Shown: positions 7,170-13,407 of the stretch, piece after piece
Layout of the letters: each line of letters opens with the position of its first letter
How positions within the stretch are numbered: the stretch's first letter is position 1
Assembly: GCA_016302165.1 (NCBI GenBank)
Contig: JAEDOD010000042.1
Location: 1-13,407, forward strand
DNA length: 13,407 bases
Source: Sphaerochaetaceae bacterium
Lineage (GTDB): Bacteria > Spirochaetota > Spirochaetia > Sphaerochaetales > Sphaerochaetaceae
Direction: 5' to 3'
Notes under the pieces: generated by a model
Seen by the model: only the letters and a program-made list of their open reading frames with translations
Databases searched by the model: none
What the model was told of the DNA's origin: nothing
Program-made: the position numbers and the translations under genes

Positions 7170-7616
7170 ATGCAATTCTCATCTTCCCCTCTAAGACGGA
7201 TAAACCATCTCATTTCTGAGCTGGACGCCATCTATCATGAATATGCCCTCCACTTCTCCATGAGTGACAGCCAGTTTGCCATTCTCTATGCCCTCTGCAA
7301 TGAGGGCACATCCTGCAGTCTCAGGGAGGTGGTGAAGAACAGTGGAGTACCAAAGCAGACCATAAACTCTGCCATGAGAAAAATGGAGGAGGAAGGACTG
7401 GTATTCCTGGAAAACGAGGGAAAGAGAAAGAAGATTGTGCATCTTACCCAACTAGGGATAAAGAGATGCCAGGAAAGCGTAGTAAAACTCATAGAGATTG
7501 AGAACTCGATTCTTGAGAACTGGGGAAAAGAAAAGACAGAGAGATATCTGGACGAGACAGAAGAATACAACTATCTGATGAAGAAGGGGTTGGCAGACCT
7601 ATGCAGATCCAACTGA
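7170..7616 (+). CDS. MarR-family transcriptional regulator
   Basis: A 148-residue winged-helix protein. N-terminal helices (INHLISELDAIYHEYA) and a C-terminal helix pair should form the dimer interface. The HTH is at about 48-80, with recognition helix PKQTINSAMRKMEEEG, and the wing is GKRKKIVHLTQLG (84-96). It overlaps the MATE gene by 16 bp, so the two are co-transcribed. By analogy with MepR/MepA, it probably represses its own promoter and the exporter until a ligand releases it. AGAGG touches the ATG with only 1 nt between, too close for a normal ribosome site, while the -10 box lies 6 nt upstream, so a leaderless message is possible. No other plausible start exists in the frame before Met31, which would cut into the domain. 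Confidence 0.9.
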   Translation: MQFSSSPLRRINHLISELDAIYHEYALHFSMSDSQFAILYALCNEGTSCSLREVVKNSGVPKQTINSAMRKMEEEGLVFLENEGKRKKIVHLTQLGIKRCQESVVKLIEIENSILENWGKEKTERYLDETEEYNYLMKKGLADLCRSN

Positions 7617-8929
7617 GCGACCACTTCTCTCTGAAACGGCTGATTCGTTTCACCCTGCCTTCCGTATGCATGATGGTATTCACCTCCATATACCTAGTGA
7701 TAGACGGATATTTTGTATCGAACTTTGTGGGAAAAGGGGCCCTGGCAGCTGTAAACATGGTGTATCCGATCATCATGGTCATAAGCTCCATAGGCTTCAT
7801 GTTCGGTTCCGGAGGAAGCGCCCTGGTTGCTGCAACCCTGGGAGAAGGGGACGAGGAGAGGGCAAGACGAAACTTCACCCTGCTTTTTCTCTTCCCTTCC
7901 GCCCTGGCTCTGGCCATTGCCATTCCAGCCTTTCTCTTTCTTCCCCAGATTCTCTCTTTCCTTGGAGCTGAGGGTCAGCTTCTTGAAGACTCCATAACCT
8001 ATGGCAGGATCCTTCTTACCACAGTATTTCTGTTTGTAGTGCAGATGGAGGCCCAGGTATTCTTTGTAACAGCAGAAAGACCTAAGCTTGGACTAGTGAA
8101 CTCTATTCTTGGCTTTGGAACAAACATAATCCTTGACGGCCTTTTCTGCGCTGTTTTCAGATGGGGGATAACAGGAGCGGCAGCAGCTACAGCCATAAGC
8201 CAGGCCATAGGAGGAATCATTCCTCTTCTCTACTTCTCCTTTGCCAAGGGAAACAGGCTGCACTTCACCAGAACAGAGTTTGAATTCAGAGCTGTCAGCA
8301 AAAGCGCAGGCAACGGCTTATCGGAGCTTCTTTCCAACATTTCCTCCTCCATAGTGGCCATGCTCTTCAACGGAAGGCTCCTTTATTACGCAGGAGAAGA
8401 TGGAGTTGCAGCCTACAGCGTCCTCATGTATGTGAACATGGTGTTTCTGTCCCTGTTCCTGGGCTTCTCGTCAGGAAGCGGTCCCCTGATATCCTTCAAC
8501 TATGGTAGTGGAAATACAAAGGAGCTTAAGGGACTTTTCCATAAGCTTCTCATCATCATCCTTTCATCATCAGTGGCCATGCTGGCACTGAGTCTTATAC
8601 TCTCCCACCCACTTTCCTCCCTTTTCGTAGGCTACGACAGAAAGCTATTGGAAATGACAGAAAGAGGCTTCGGAATCTATTCCTTCTCCTTCCTCTTTGC
8701 TGGATTGAACATCTTCGCTTCATCCTTCTTTACAGCGCTAAACGATGGAAAGGTATCTGCCATCATCTCTTTCTTAAGGGCATTTCTCTTTCAGGTGATA
8801 TCTGTATTGGTGCTTCCCTACTTTCTGGGAATAGACGGCATATGGCTCAGTATAGTAGCGACAGAAGTCTTGACGCTCTTCTTCTCCCTCTACTTCCTGG
8901 TCACAAGAAAAAAGGATTATGACTACTAG
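7601..8929 (+). CDS. MATE-family multidrug exporter, MepA-like
   Basis: A polytopic inner-membrane protein of 442 residues with about 12 hydrophobic segments in two similar halves, the usual MATE length and architecture. Family features seen: DGYFVSNFVG in TM1 (the IDG/VDxxFVG signature), a short acidic loop GEGDEERARRNF after TM2, AERPKLGLVNSILG, GWGITGAAAAT-type text (RWGITGAAAATAISQ) at TM6, and SGSGPLISFNYGSGN in the second half. MATE proteins expel cationic drugs or metabolites in exchange for Na+ or H+. The ATG is preceded by AAGGGG (11 nt away) inside the regulator gene, so expression depends on it. No terminator is visible after it; an imperfect 6-bp repeat (8925-8942) surrounds the stop. 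The substrate is unknown. Confidence 0.92.
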   Translation: MQIQLSDHFSLKRLIRFTLPSVCMMVFTSIYLVIDGYFVSNFVGKGALAAVNMVYPIIMVISSIGFMFGSGGSALVAATLGEGDEERARRNFTLLFLFPSALALAIAIPAFLFLPQILSFLGAEGQLLEDSITYGRILLTTVFLFVVQMEAQVFFVTAERPKLGLVNSILGFGTNIILDGLFCAVFRWGITGAAAATAISQAIGGIIPLLYFSFAKGNRLHFTRTEFEFRAVSKSAGNGLSELLSNISSSIVAMLFNGRLLYYAGEDGVAAYSVLMYVNMVFLSLFLGFSSGSGPLISFNYGSGNTKELKGLFHKLLIIILSSSVAMLALSLILSHPLSSLFVGYDRKLLEMTERGFGIYSFSFLFAGLNIFASSFFTALNDGKVSAIISFLRAFLFQVISVLVLPYFLGIDGIWLSIVATEVLTLFFSLYFLVTRKKDYDY

Positions 8930-8937
8930 ACTATACT

Positions 8938-9156
8938 CTAGTCCTCTTCGTCATAATCTCCCCTACTTTCCTTTACAGCGCTCCATCTTGAAGACTTCTC
9001 CATAAGCATTTCGGAGTCTTCCTTTCCCAGCTTTTCCATCCAGGAAACATATCGCGCATCCACCTTGGGCTTAGCCCTACCCTTGTTCTTTTCCTCAAGG
9101 TCTTCAATTCCATTTGCCATACCCGGGATTATGGACCTTCTTTCCTCCTTGGACAA
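8938..9156 (-). CDS. Small acidic hypothetical protein (doubtful)
   Basis: An open frame lies between pyk and the MATE gene and is convergent with MATE. The text from MSKEERRSIIPGMANGIEDL onward is highly charged, ends DYDEED, and uses codons like its neighbours, so it may be a real cytoplasmic protein of about 72 residues. The start is uncertain. TTG at 9156 gives the most natural N-terminus but lacks a ribosome site. ATG at 9120 also lacks one. The frame is open to a TTG at 9282, but that would place the start inside pyk and carry it through pyk's terminator. GATAAT (9187-9182) could be a -10 box. I recognise no family. Confidence 0.4.
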   Translation of the reverse strand: MSKEERRSIIPGMANGIEDLEEKNKGRAKPKVDARYVSWMEKLGKEDSEMLMEKSSRWSAVKESRGDYDEED

Positions 9157-9210
9157 GAAGAGAAGCAGGGAAAAACTCTCTATTATCTGAAAATTAAGGG
9201 ATAGGGAATG

Positions 9211-9252
9211 AAAGAGAAAATCGCCACCAGACAACAGGGAGAGCTGGTGGCG
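9211..9252 (-). terminator. Intrinsic terminator of pyk
   Basis: On the minus strand a perfect 9-bp stem (CGCCACCAG / CTGGTGGCG) with a 13-nt loop is followed by ATTTTCTCTTT. It begins 16 nt after the pyk stop. Confidence 0.8.
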
Positions 9253-9268
9253 GGAAACGTCAGATGAC

Positions 9269-10687
9269 TCAGGCCTTGGCAATGATCATGGTATCTGAGC
9301 TGCTCTGCCCACTGATCAGTGAACCGCAGACCAATACCACCAGATCTCCTTCCTTTACCACTCCTGAGCTTCTTGCTATAGAGAGGGCCTGAGTGCGCAT
9401 TTCATCCAGGTCATCTGTAAGATGGGCATGGTAGGGATATACTCCATAGTCCAGCTTCAGCTGTCTGGAGGCCTTCTCGTCTGTACAGGAAGCGATGATT
9501 GGAACGCTAGGCCTATAGTAGGAGGCGATATCTGCTGTAAGGCCAGTGACTGTAGCCACTACAATCGCCTTAGCCTTCAGGAAGAAGGAAGCTTCCACAG
9601 ATGCGCTGGTAATGGTGTTTACAATATCTTCGTTAAGCTTAAGGTTATTCTTGAGATACCGGTCCTGATAGTTGATCTGGTTCTCTGTGTATTCAGCAAT
9701 TCTGCTCATGGCCTTCACTGCTTCAATTGGATACTTTCCTGCAGCTGTCTCACCGGAAAGCATTATTGCTGTGGTGCCGTCGTAGATTGCGTTTGCCACA
9801 TCTGAAACCTCCGCTCTGGTGGGCCTTGGATGCTCTGTCATGGATTCCAGCATCTGTGTTGCCGTAATTACGATCCTTCCTCTCCTGTAGCAGGCCTTGA
9901 TGATGTTCTTCTGGATTGCTGGCAGTTGGTCGAAGGGAACTTCCACCCCCATATCTCCACGGGCGATCATTACACCGTCAGCAATGTCAAGGATAGGCTC
10001 CAGATTCTCGATACCTGACCTGTTCTCGATCTTTGCAATGATCTTGATTTTCTCGCCCCCATTGACGTTCAACAGCTTTCTTAGCTTTTTCACGTCATCC
10101 TGGTTCCTTACAAAGGAAGCTGCAATGAAGTCGAAATCCTCCTCAATGCCGAAAAGGATATCGCTTCTGTCCCGGTCGCTTATGAAGACCTGGTCCACAT
10201 CGATTCCCGGTACATTTATGGATTTCTTGGAGGATATCCTTGCTCCATTGTCTACAGAGCATACAATATCTCCATTCTTCACATCCGTGACCGTCAAGGA
10301 TACAAGGCCATCGTCAACAAGGATCCTATCTCCCGTCCTTACGTCCTCTCCAAGGTATGGATATGTGATTCCCACACCATTCTGGTCACCTTCCCTGGAT
10401 AGATCATGGTAGAGGATGAAGGTCTGGCCCTCCTCCAAATCAATGGACTTATCCTTAAAGTTTCCAACCCTTATTTCAGGTCCCTTGGTGTCGAGGATAA
10501 GGGCCACAGGAGCATTCATCTCCTTTGAGACCTTCTTCACCATGTCAATTCTTTTCTTATGCTCTTCGTGAGTTCCATGGGAGAAGTTGAATCTAGCTCC
10601 GTCCATTCCTGCTACTATGAGCTCTCTGATCTTTTCTTCGCTTTCAACAGCGGGCCCCATGGTGCAAATTATCTTAGTCTTTCTCAT
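9269..10687 (-). CDS. pyk: Pyruvate kinase
   Basis: Converts phosphoenolpyruvate and ADP to pyruvate and ATP in the cytosol. The 472-residue protein has the standard A-B-C domain order with no extra C-terminal domain. It begins with the canonical KTKIICTMGPA. LDTKGPEIRVG (65-75) has Glu71 at the position that predicts K+ dependence. IIAKIEN supplies catalytic Lys219 and metal ligand Glu221; ARGDMGVE (242-249) supplies Asp245; ITATQMLESM and RPTRAEVSDVANA complete the active site. The C-terminal allosteric domain ends in QSSSDTMIIAK. It has its own terminator and follows the hppA terminator, so it is probably transcribed alone. TAAAAT ends 6 nt before the ATG, and AAGGG is only 1 nt from it, so a leaderless message is plausible. 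Confidence 0.97.
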   Translation of the reverse strand: MRKTKIICTMGPAVESEEKIRELIVAGMDGARFNFSHGTHEEHKKRIDMVKKVSKEMNAPVALILDTKGPEIRVGNFKDKSIDLEEGQTFILYHDLSREGDQNGVGITYPYLGEDVRTGDRILVDDGLVSLTVTDVKNGDIVCSVDNGARISSKKSINVPGIDVDQVFISDRDRSDILFGIEEDFDFIAASFVRNQDDVKKLRKLLNVNGGEKIKIIAKIENRSGIENLEPILDIADGVMIARGDMGVEVPFDQLPAIQKNIIKACYRRGRIVITATQMLESMTEHPRPTRAEVSDVANAIYDGTTAIMLSGETAAGKYPIEAVKAMSRIAEYTENQINYQDRYLKNNLKLNEDIVNTITSASVEASFFLKAKAIVVATVTGLTADIASYYRPSVPIIASCTDEKASRQLKLDYGVYPYHAHLTDDLDEMRTQALSIARSSGVVKEGDLVVLVCGSLISGQSSSDTMIIAKA

Positions 10688-10693
10688 ACCCTT

Positions 10694-10699
10694 ATTTTA
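10694..10699 (-). promoter_or_regulatory. Candidate -10 box of pyk
   Basis: TAAAAT (five of six consensus) is followed by AAGGGT and then ATG. No good -35 box is visible; TGTCCA lies at 18-nt spacing. The predicted start is at or within a base of the start codon. Confidence 0.4.
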
Positions 10700-10750
10700 G
10701 ATGAGGGGACGCTATCTTGGACAGTAGCTGAAGGGACACTGACGAAAAAA

Positions 10751-10791
10751 GTCTCAAAAGAAGATCCCTCCAGATTTTCTCCAGAGGGACC
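10751..10791 (-). terminator. Intrinsic terminator of hppA
   Basis: On the minus strand GGTCCCTCTGGA pairs with TCTGGAGGGATC (12 bp including three G-U wobbles) around a GAAAA loop. TTCTTTTGAGAC follows, with a run of six T shortly after. It starts 17 nt beyond the hppA stop. Confidence 0.75.
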
Positions 10792-10808
10792 ATGGTCTTC
10801 CCATCAAG

Positions 10809-12917
10809 CTATTTGATGAGAGTGAAGTTCCTTATTACTCCTCCAAGGGTATTTGCCACTGTAGACATACTCTTGATGAAGATATCCAGGGCAACACCTA
10901 CCACGTCCTTTCTTGTATCACCAACAGTGTCTCCAGTGACAGCGGCCTTATGGGCTGCACTGCCCTTTCCATGGCCAGGAAGCCTTTCCTCTTCGATGAA
11001 CTTCTTGGCGTTATCGAAGGCTCCACCGCTATTACCCATGAAGATGGCCCTAGGAATGGCAACAATTGTTGCTCCCACCAGAAGTCCTCCGATGAACTCT
11101 ACTCCAAAGAGAAGTCCTCCAACCACAGGGATCACAAGGGCAAGAATAGAAGGGAAGAGCATCTTTCTCAAGGCTTCTTCAGTTGCTGTACGTATCATGA
11201 CGTTGTAATCAGGCTTCACCTTTCCTTCCAGGACTCCAGGTATAGACAACAGCTTATCGCCGTCGTCTGCCATCTTCTTTGCCGAGTCGATGGTGTTGTC
11301 TGTAAGAATGGCTGAGAAGTATTCAACAAGGGCTCCTCCCAGAATTCCTCCCGCAACTACCACAAAGGAGGCGAAGTTCAGTATTGGCTCTCCTGTGGAG
11401 TAGGATCCCACATATGCAACTATAAGGGAAACTGTGGCAAAGGCAGCTGAACCGATGGCGAAACCCTTACCGATGGCGGCTGTGGTATTGCCTACAGCAT
11501 CCAGCTTATCTGTGATTATTCTCACTTCGTGAGGAAGGTGACAAGACTCTGCCAGGCCTCCGGCGTTGTCTGCAATAGGACCGAATGCGTCGATAGACAC
11601 TGTCGTTCCTACAAAGGACAGCATTCCAAGGGAAGCCAGGGCAATGCCGTAGGTTCCACAGATCTTTCCGGAAACGAAGAGGGATATGGCGATGAAGAGC
11701 ACAGGAAGAAGACAGCTTCTGCTTCCGATGGCGTCTCCCTTTGTTATTACGAAGGCCTCTCCTTCAGTTGCCATTCCTGCCAGGATCTGGGTGGGCTTGA
11801 AGTCTGTACTTGTGTAATACTCTGTAATAATGCCAATGGCCACTCCAGAAAGTATTCCCAGTACAGCACTGGCCCAAGGGGATGCCCATCCAAGAAGGAA
11901 AGAAGAAGGAAGATCCACATTCCTGAAAAGAAGGAAGCATGAACCTAGACCAAAGAGAAGCGTAAGGGAGGCTGAAACATATGTTGCGCCATTGAGCTCC
12001 TTACTTGGGTTGTCGCCCATCTTCCTTAGCTGGATTATCAAAAGTCCCAAAAGACAGCCTAGAAGACCTCCACCAGCAAGGATTACAGGATACATCATTG
12101 CTGCATCATAGCTAGATGCGGAAAGCTCTCCTGAAGCAAAAAGGGTGGAAGCAATGAGGATTCCTGCCGCTGTAGTTGCAACGAAGGATTCAAGAAGGTC
12201 AGAGCAGTTTCCTGCTATATCGTTCACGTTGTCGCCGATGAAGTCAGCAATGACGTTGGGCACCCTGCTGTCATCCTCAGGAAGGTCATGCCTCAGCTTT
12301 GCAAGGATATCGGAAGAGATATCTGCAGCCTTCGTGTAGTTTCCTCCTGCCACACGGTTGAACATTGCAACCAATGAGCAGCCGAGAGAATAGGTGGTTA
12401 TCCTCATGGTGGAAGGATTGCACCTTAAGGAAAGGAGAAAACCGGAGCCAGACGCAGAATGGTCTATTCCCCATACCATAAGGATCAGTACCAGTCCCAG
12501 CATTCCAAAGGCCTGGACAGAAAGACCGGAGATGGAGCCGCCGCAAAGGGCCACCTTCACTGTCTCACCGATGGAAAGGCTTTCCCTTGCCTTGTTCGAT
12601 GTCCGGACGTTTGCATATGTGGCACTCTTCATTCCTGTAATGCATGCTGCACTGGAAGCAAGTGCACCAAGAAGCAATGTTATTCCTGCTGTCTTCTCTA
12701 CAAAGAGGGAGAAGATTACAGCCACTATCAGGACTACTATGAATATGGTCCTATACTCTGTCTTCATGAAAGTGTCTGCACCACTTCTGATGATTCCTGC
12801 CATCTCAACCATTTCCGCTGTCCCTTCATTCATGGACTTTATTCTTCTATAGTTGATGAACACATATACCAAGGCGAGAATGATTATTGCCAAGACTATT
12901 CCCCATAGCGTTCCCAT
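10809..12917 (-). CDS. hppA: Membrane-bound ion-translocating pyrophosphatase, K+-dependent type
   Basis: An integral membrane enzyme that hydrolyses pyrophosphate and pumps Na+ or H+; 702 residues, a normal length, with many hydrophobic segments. Substrate-site motifs are present: KAADISSD (196-203, D199/D203), PEDD (213-216), ADFIGDNVND (224-233), DAFGPIADNAGG (443-454), DNTIDSAKK, HKAAVTGDTVGD and K670-D671. GNTTAAIGKG has Ala480 and Gly483 where K+-independent enzymes have Lys and Thr, so K+ dependence is predicted. Glu243 in DLLESF sits where Na+-pumping members keep their gate glutamate, which favours Na+ transport (inference). Several near-invariant stretches are altered: GMxADLFESY reads GNCSDLLESF, and KDTSGPSLN reads KDVVGVALD. 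The start is supported by AAGGAG 6 nt upstream. The gene is monocistronic with its own terminator. Confidence 0.95.
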   Translation of the reverse strand: MGTLWGIVLAIIILALVYVFINYRRIKSMNEGTAEMVEMAGIIRSGADTFMKTEYRTIFIVVLIVAVIFSLFVEKTAGITLLLGALASSAACITGMKSATYANVRTSNKARESLSIGETVKVALCGGSISGLSVQAFGMLGLVLILMVWGIDHSASGSGFLLSLRCNPSTMRITTYSLGCSLVAMFNRVAGGNYTKAADISSDILAKLRHDLPEDDSRVPNVIADFIGDNVNDIAGNCSDLLESFVATTAAGILIASTLFASGELSASSYDAAMMYPVILAGGGLLGCLLGLLIIQLRKMGDNPSKELNGATYVSASLTLLFGLGSCFLLFRNVDLPSSFLLGWASPWASAVLGILSGVAIGIITEYYTSTDFKPTQILAGMATEGEAFVITKGDAIGSRSCLLPVLFIAISLFVSGKICGTYGIALASLGMLSFVGTTVSIDAFGPIADNAGGLAESCHLPHEVRIITDKLDAVGNTTAAIGKGFAIGSAAFATVSLIVAYVGSYSTGEPILNFASFVVVAGGILGGALVEYFSAILTDNTIDSAKKMADDGDKLLSIPGVLEGKVKPDYNVMIRTATEEALRKMLFPSILALVIPVVGGLLFGVEFIGGLLVGATIVAIPRAIFMGNSGGAFDNAKKFIEEERLPGHGKGSAAHKAAVTGDTVGDTRKDVVGVALDIFIKSMSTVANTLGGVIRNFTLIK

Positions 12918-13026
12918 AATGTACTCCTTTTTTGTCTAATTAGATGGTATCATGATTTTTCTTATGTAAATATTAATTTTTTCAGTTTTTTTAAGGTAAA
13001 CATCAAATAAAAAATATTTTACCGAT

Positions 13027-13119
13027 TTATATATAAATAATCTCTTCCTTATAACCGCATAAATGCCTATCTTTGGCACCGGATTTTGATGATATGCCAA
13101 TTATCAGACAACTGTACAT
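13027..13119 (-). CDS. Possible 30-residue leader peptide upstream of hppA
   Basis: ATG at 13119 opens a 30-codon frame (MYSCLIIGIS..., ending KEEIIYI) that stops at 13027, 110 nt before hppA and on the same strand. GGAG lies 7 nt before the ATG inside a GAGGGGAG block, the best ribosome site in this gap. The peptide resembles nothing I know. A chance open frame under a purine-rich tract is an equally good explanation. Confidence 0.2.
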   Translation of the reverse strand: MYSCLIIGISSKSGAKDRHLCGYKEEIIYI

Positions 13120-13243
13120 AATCACTCTCCCCTCTTTTTCTCTCCACCTCACTTTCCTTTTTTCTGCAACTTGTTTACAGCAGGATAAAAAGGAAATCAG
13201 ACCACGATTAAGGGGAGAATGATTTTGGGGGTGGAGCTATTAT

Positions 13244-13272
13244 GCAATCGGGAGATTGAGGCCTCCGATTGC
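13244..13272 (-). terminator. Hairpin after the right-edge gene
   Basis: GCAATCGGAG pairs with CTCCCGATTGC (10 bp with one bulged base) around an 8-nt loop, 6 nt after the stop of the minus-strand gene. What follows (ATAATAGCTCC) is not a U-tract, so this may be a weak or factor-assisted terminator. Confidence 0.5.
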
Positions 13273-13278
13273 GTCCTG

Positions 13279-13407
13279 TCAAAGCTTTCCCTCCAGCCTA
13301 AGTTCTCTGCCTTTTAGATGGATGGACTTGCATCTTTCCATGATTCTGCCTCGGGAGGATTCCCCGATTACTGCTACAGGAAATAGCTTCGCCCAATCCG
13401 ACGGGTT
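13279..13407 (-). CDS. C-terminal 42 codons of an unrecognised gene (partial)
   Basis: An open frame enters from the right edge and stops with TGA at 13281-13279. The visible text (NPSDWAKLFPVAVIGESS, then GRIMERCKSIHLKGRELRLE, ending GKL) reads like a real protein end: balanced composition, AGA/AGG/GGA codons as in neighbouring genes, and a hairpin directly after the stop. Alternating polar and hydrophobic residues near the end suggest beta strands. Too little is visible to name a family. Confidence 0.6.
   Translation of the reverse strand, partial: NPSDWAKLFPVAVIGESSRGRIMERCKSIHLKGRELRLEGKL

Larger units (their letters stand above)
12918..13278 (-). other. 361-bp gap upstream of hppA: AT-rich promoter region and purine-rich tract
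   Basis: The part nearest hppA (about 12935-13045) is very AT-rich, with T and A runs and several possible -10 boxes (TAATAT, TATATA, TAAAAT); no single promoter stands out. An AT-rich upstream region fits a strongly expressed gene. Farther out, 13125-13167 is almost purely pyrimidine on the plus strand, hence purine-rich in the hppA direction. An imperfect repeat TGATA(13090-13094)...TATCA(13102-13106) is flanked by TTG and CAA. No tRNA or recognised riboswitch is seen. Confidence 0.5.

Noticed and set aside
8925..8942. ACTAGA-N6-TCTAGT inverted repeat at the MATE stop
   Set aside because: A 6-bp AT-rich stem without a T-tract on either side is too weak to call a terminator.
9897..10412. 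171-codon plus-strand frame inside pyk
   Set aside because: It is antisense to conserved pyruvate kinase sequence, and its translation is serine- and proline-rich low complexity.
12394..12908. Two overlapping plus-strand frames of about 150 codons inside hppA
   Set aside because: They are antisense to conserved membrane pyrophosphatase sequence, with no ribosome sites or recognisable families.
13074..13100. TTGGCA...TGCCAA repeat upstream of hppA
   Set aside because: Six base pairs with a loop of about 15 nt is expected by chance, and no known riboswitch core fits.
1..13407. Mobile elements, CRISPR arrays, toxin-antitoxin pairs or defence genes
   Set aside because: No transposase, integrase, regularly spaced repeats or defence-family motifs were found. 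Composition and codon use look even throughout.

Overview
The window is ordinary chromosomal sequence from a bacterium with moderate G+C content, tightly packed on both strands. The best guess is a host-associated, fermentative spirochaete (Sphaerochaeta/Treponema-like). Three things point that way: an IMP dehydrogenase of the bacterial type that resembles the Tritrichomonas foetus enzyme, a lipoprotein with an LLASC lipobox, and a membrane pyrophosphatase beside pyruvate kinase. Related gut Firmicutes or Bacteroidetes are not excluded. No rRNA, tRNA, CRISPR array, insertion sequence or prophage is visible.

Layout. Positions 1-893 (minus) hold the front part of a phospholipase-D-family lipoprotein that runs off the left edge. 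A short AT-rich divergent region (894-1097) separates it from a GT4 glycosyltransferase (plus, 1098-2306), which ends in a clear intrinsic terminator. Next come a T. foetus-type IMP dehydrogenase (guaB, 2465-3973), then a single polypeptide joining a PurO-type IMP cyclohydrolase to an AICAR formyltransferase (4072-5904), with peptidase T (pepT, 5909-7138) 4 nt behind. A MarR-type regulator (7170-7616) overlaps a MATE exporter (7601-8929); its promoter contains a near-perfect palindrome and overlaps the pepT stop codon. From about 8938 everything reads on the minus strand: a doubtful small ORF, pyruvate kinase (pyk, 9269-10687), a K+-dependent-type membrane pyrophosphatase (hppA, 10809-12917), a 361-bp regulatory gap, and the last 42 codons of an unrecognised gene at the right edge.

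How the genes fit together. The fused protein should carry out the last two steps of de novo IMP synthesis (AICAR to FAICAR to IMP), and IMP dehydrogenase then commits IMP to guanine nucleotides. MarR and MATE look like a self-regulated efflux module of the MepR/MepA kind. Pyruvate kinase and the membrane pyrophosphatase are neighbours in energy metabolism: ATP from glycolysis, and an ion gradient from pyrophosphate. The glycosyltransferase and the PLD-like lipoprotein may both act on membrane lipids.

The points most worth a second look are the purO-AICARFT fusion, a shared promoter/start geometry that predicts leaderless mRNAs for marR and pyk, the palindromic operator candidate at marR, the altered C-terminal signature of the pyrophosphatase, and a 30-codon leader ORF with a strong ribosome site upstream of hppA. 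I found nothing that amounts to a wholly new system.
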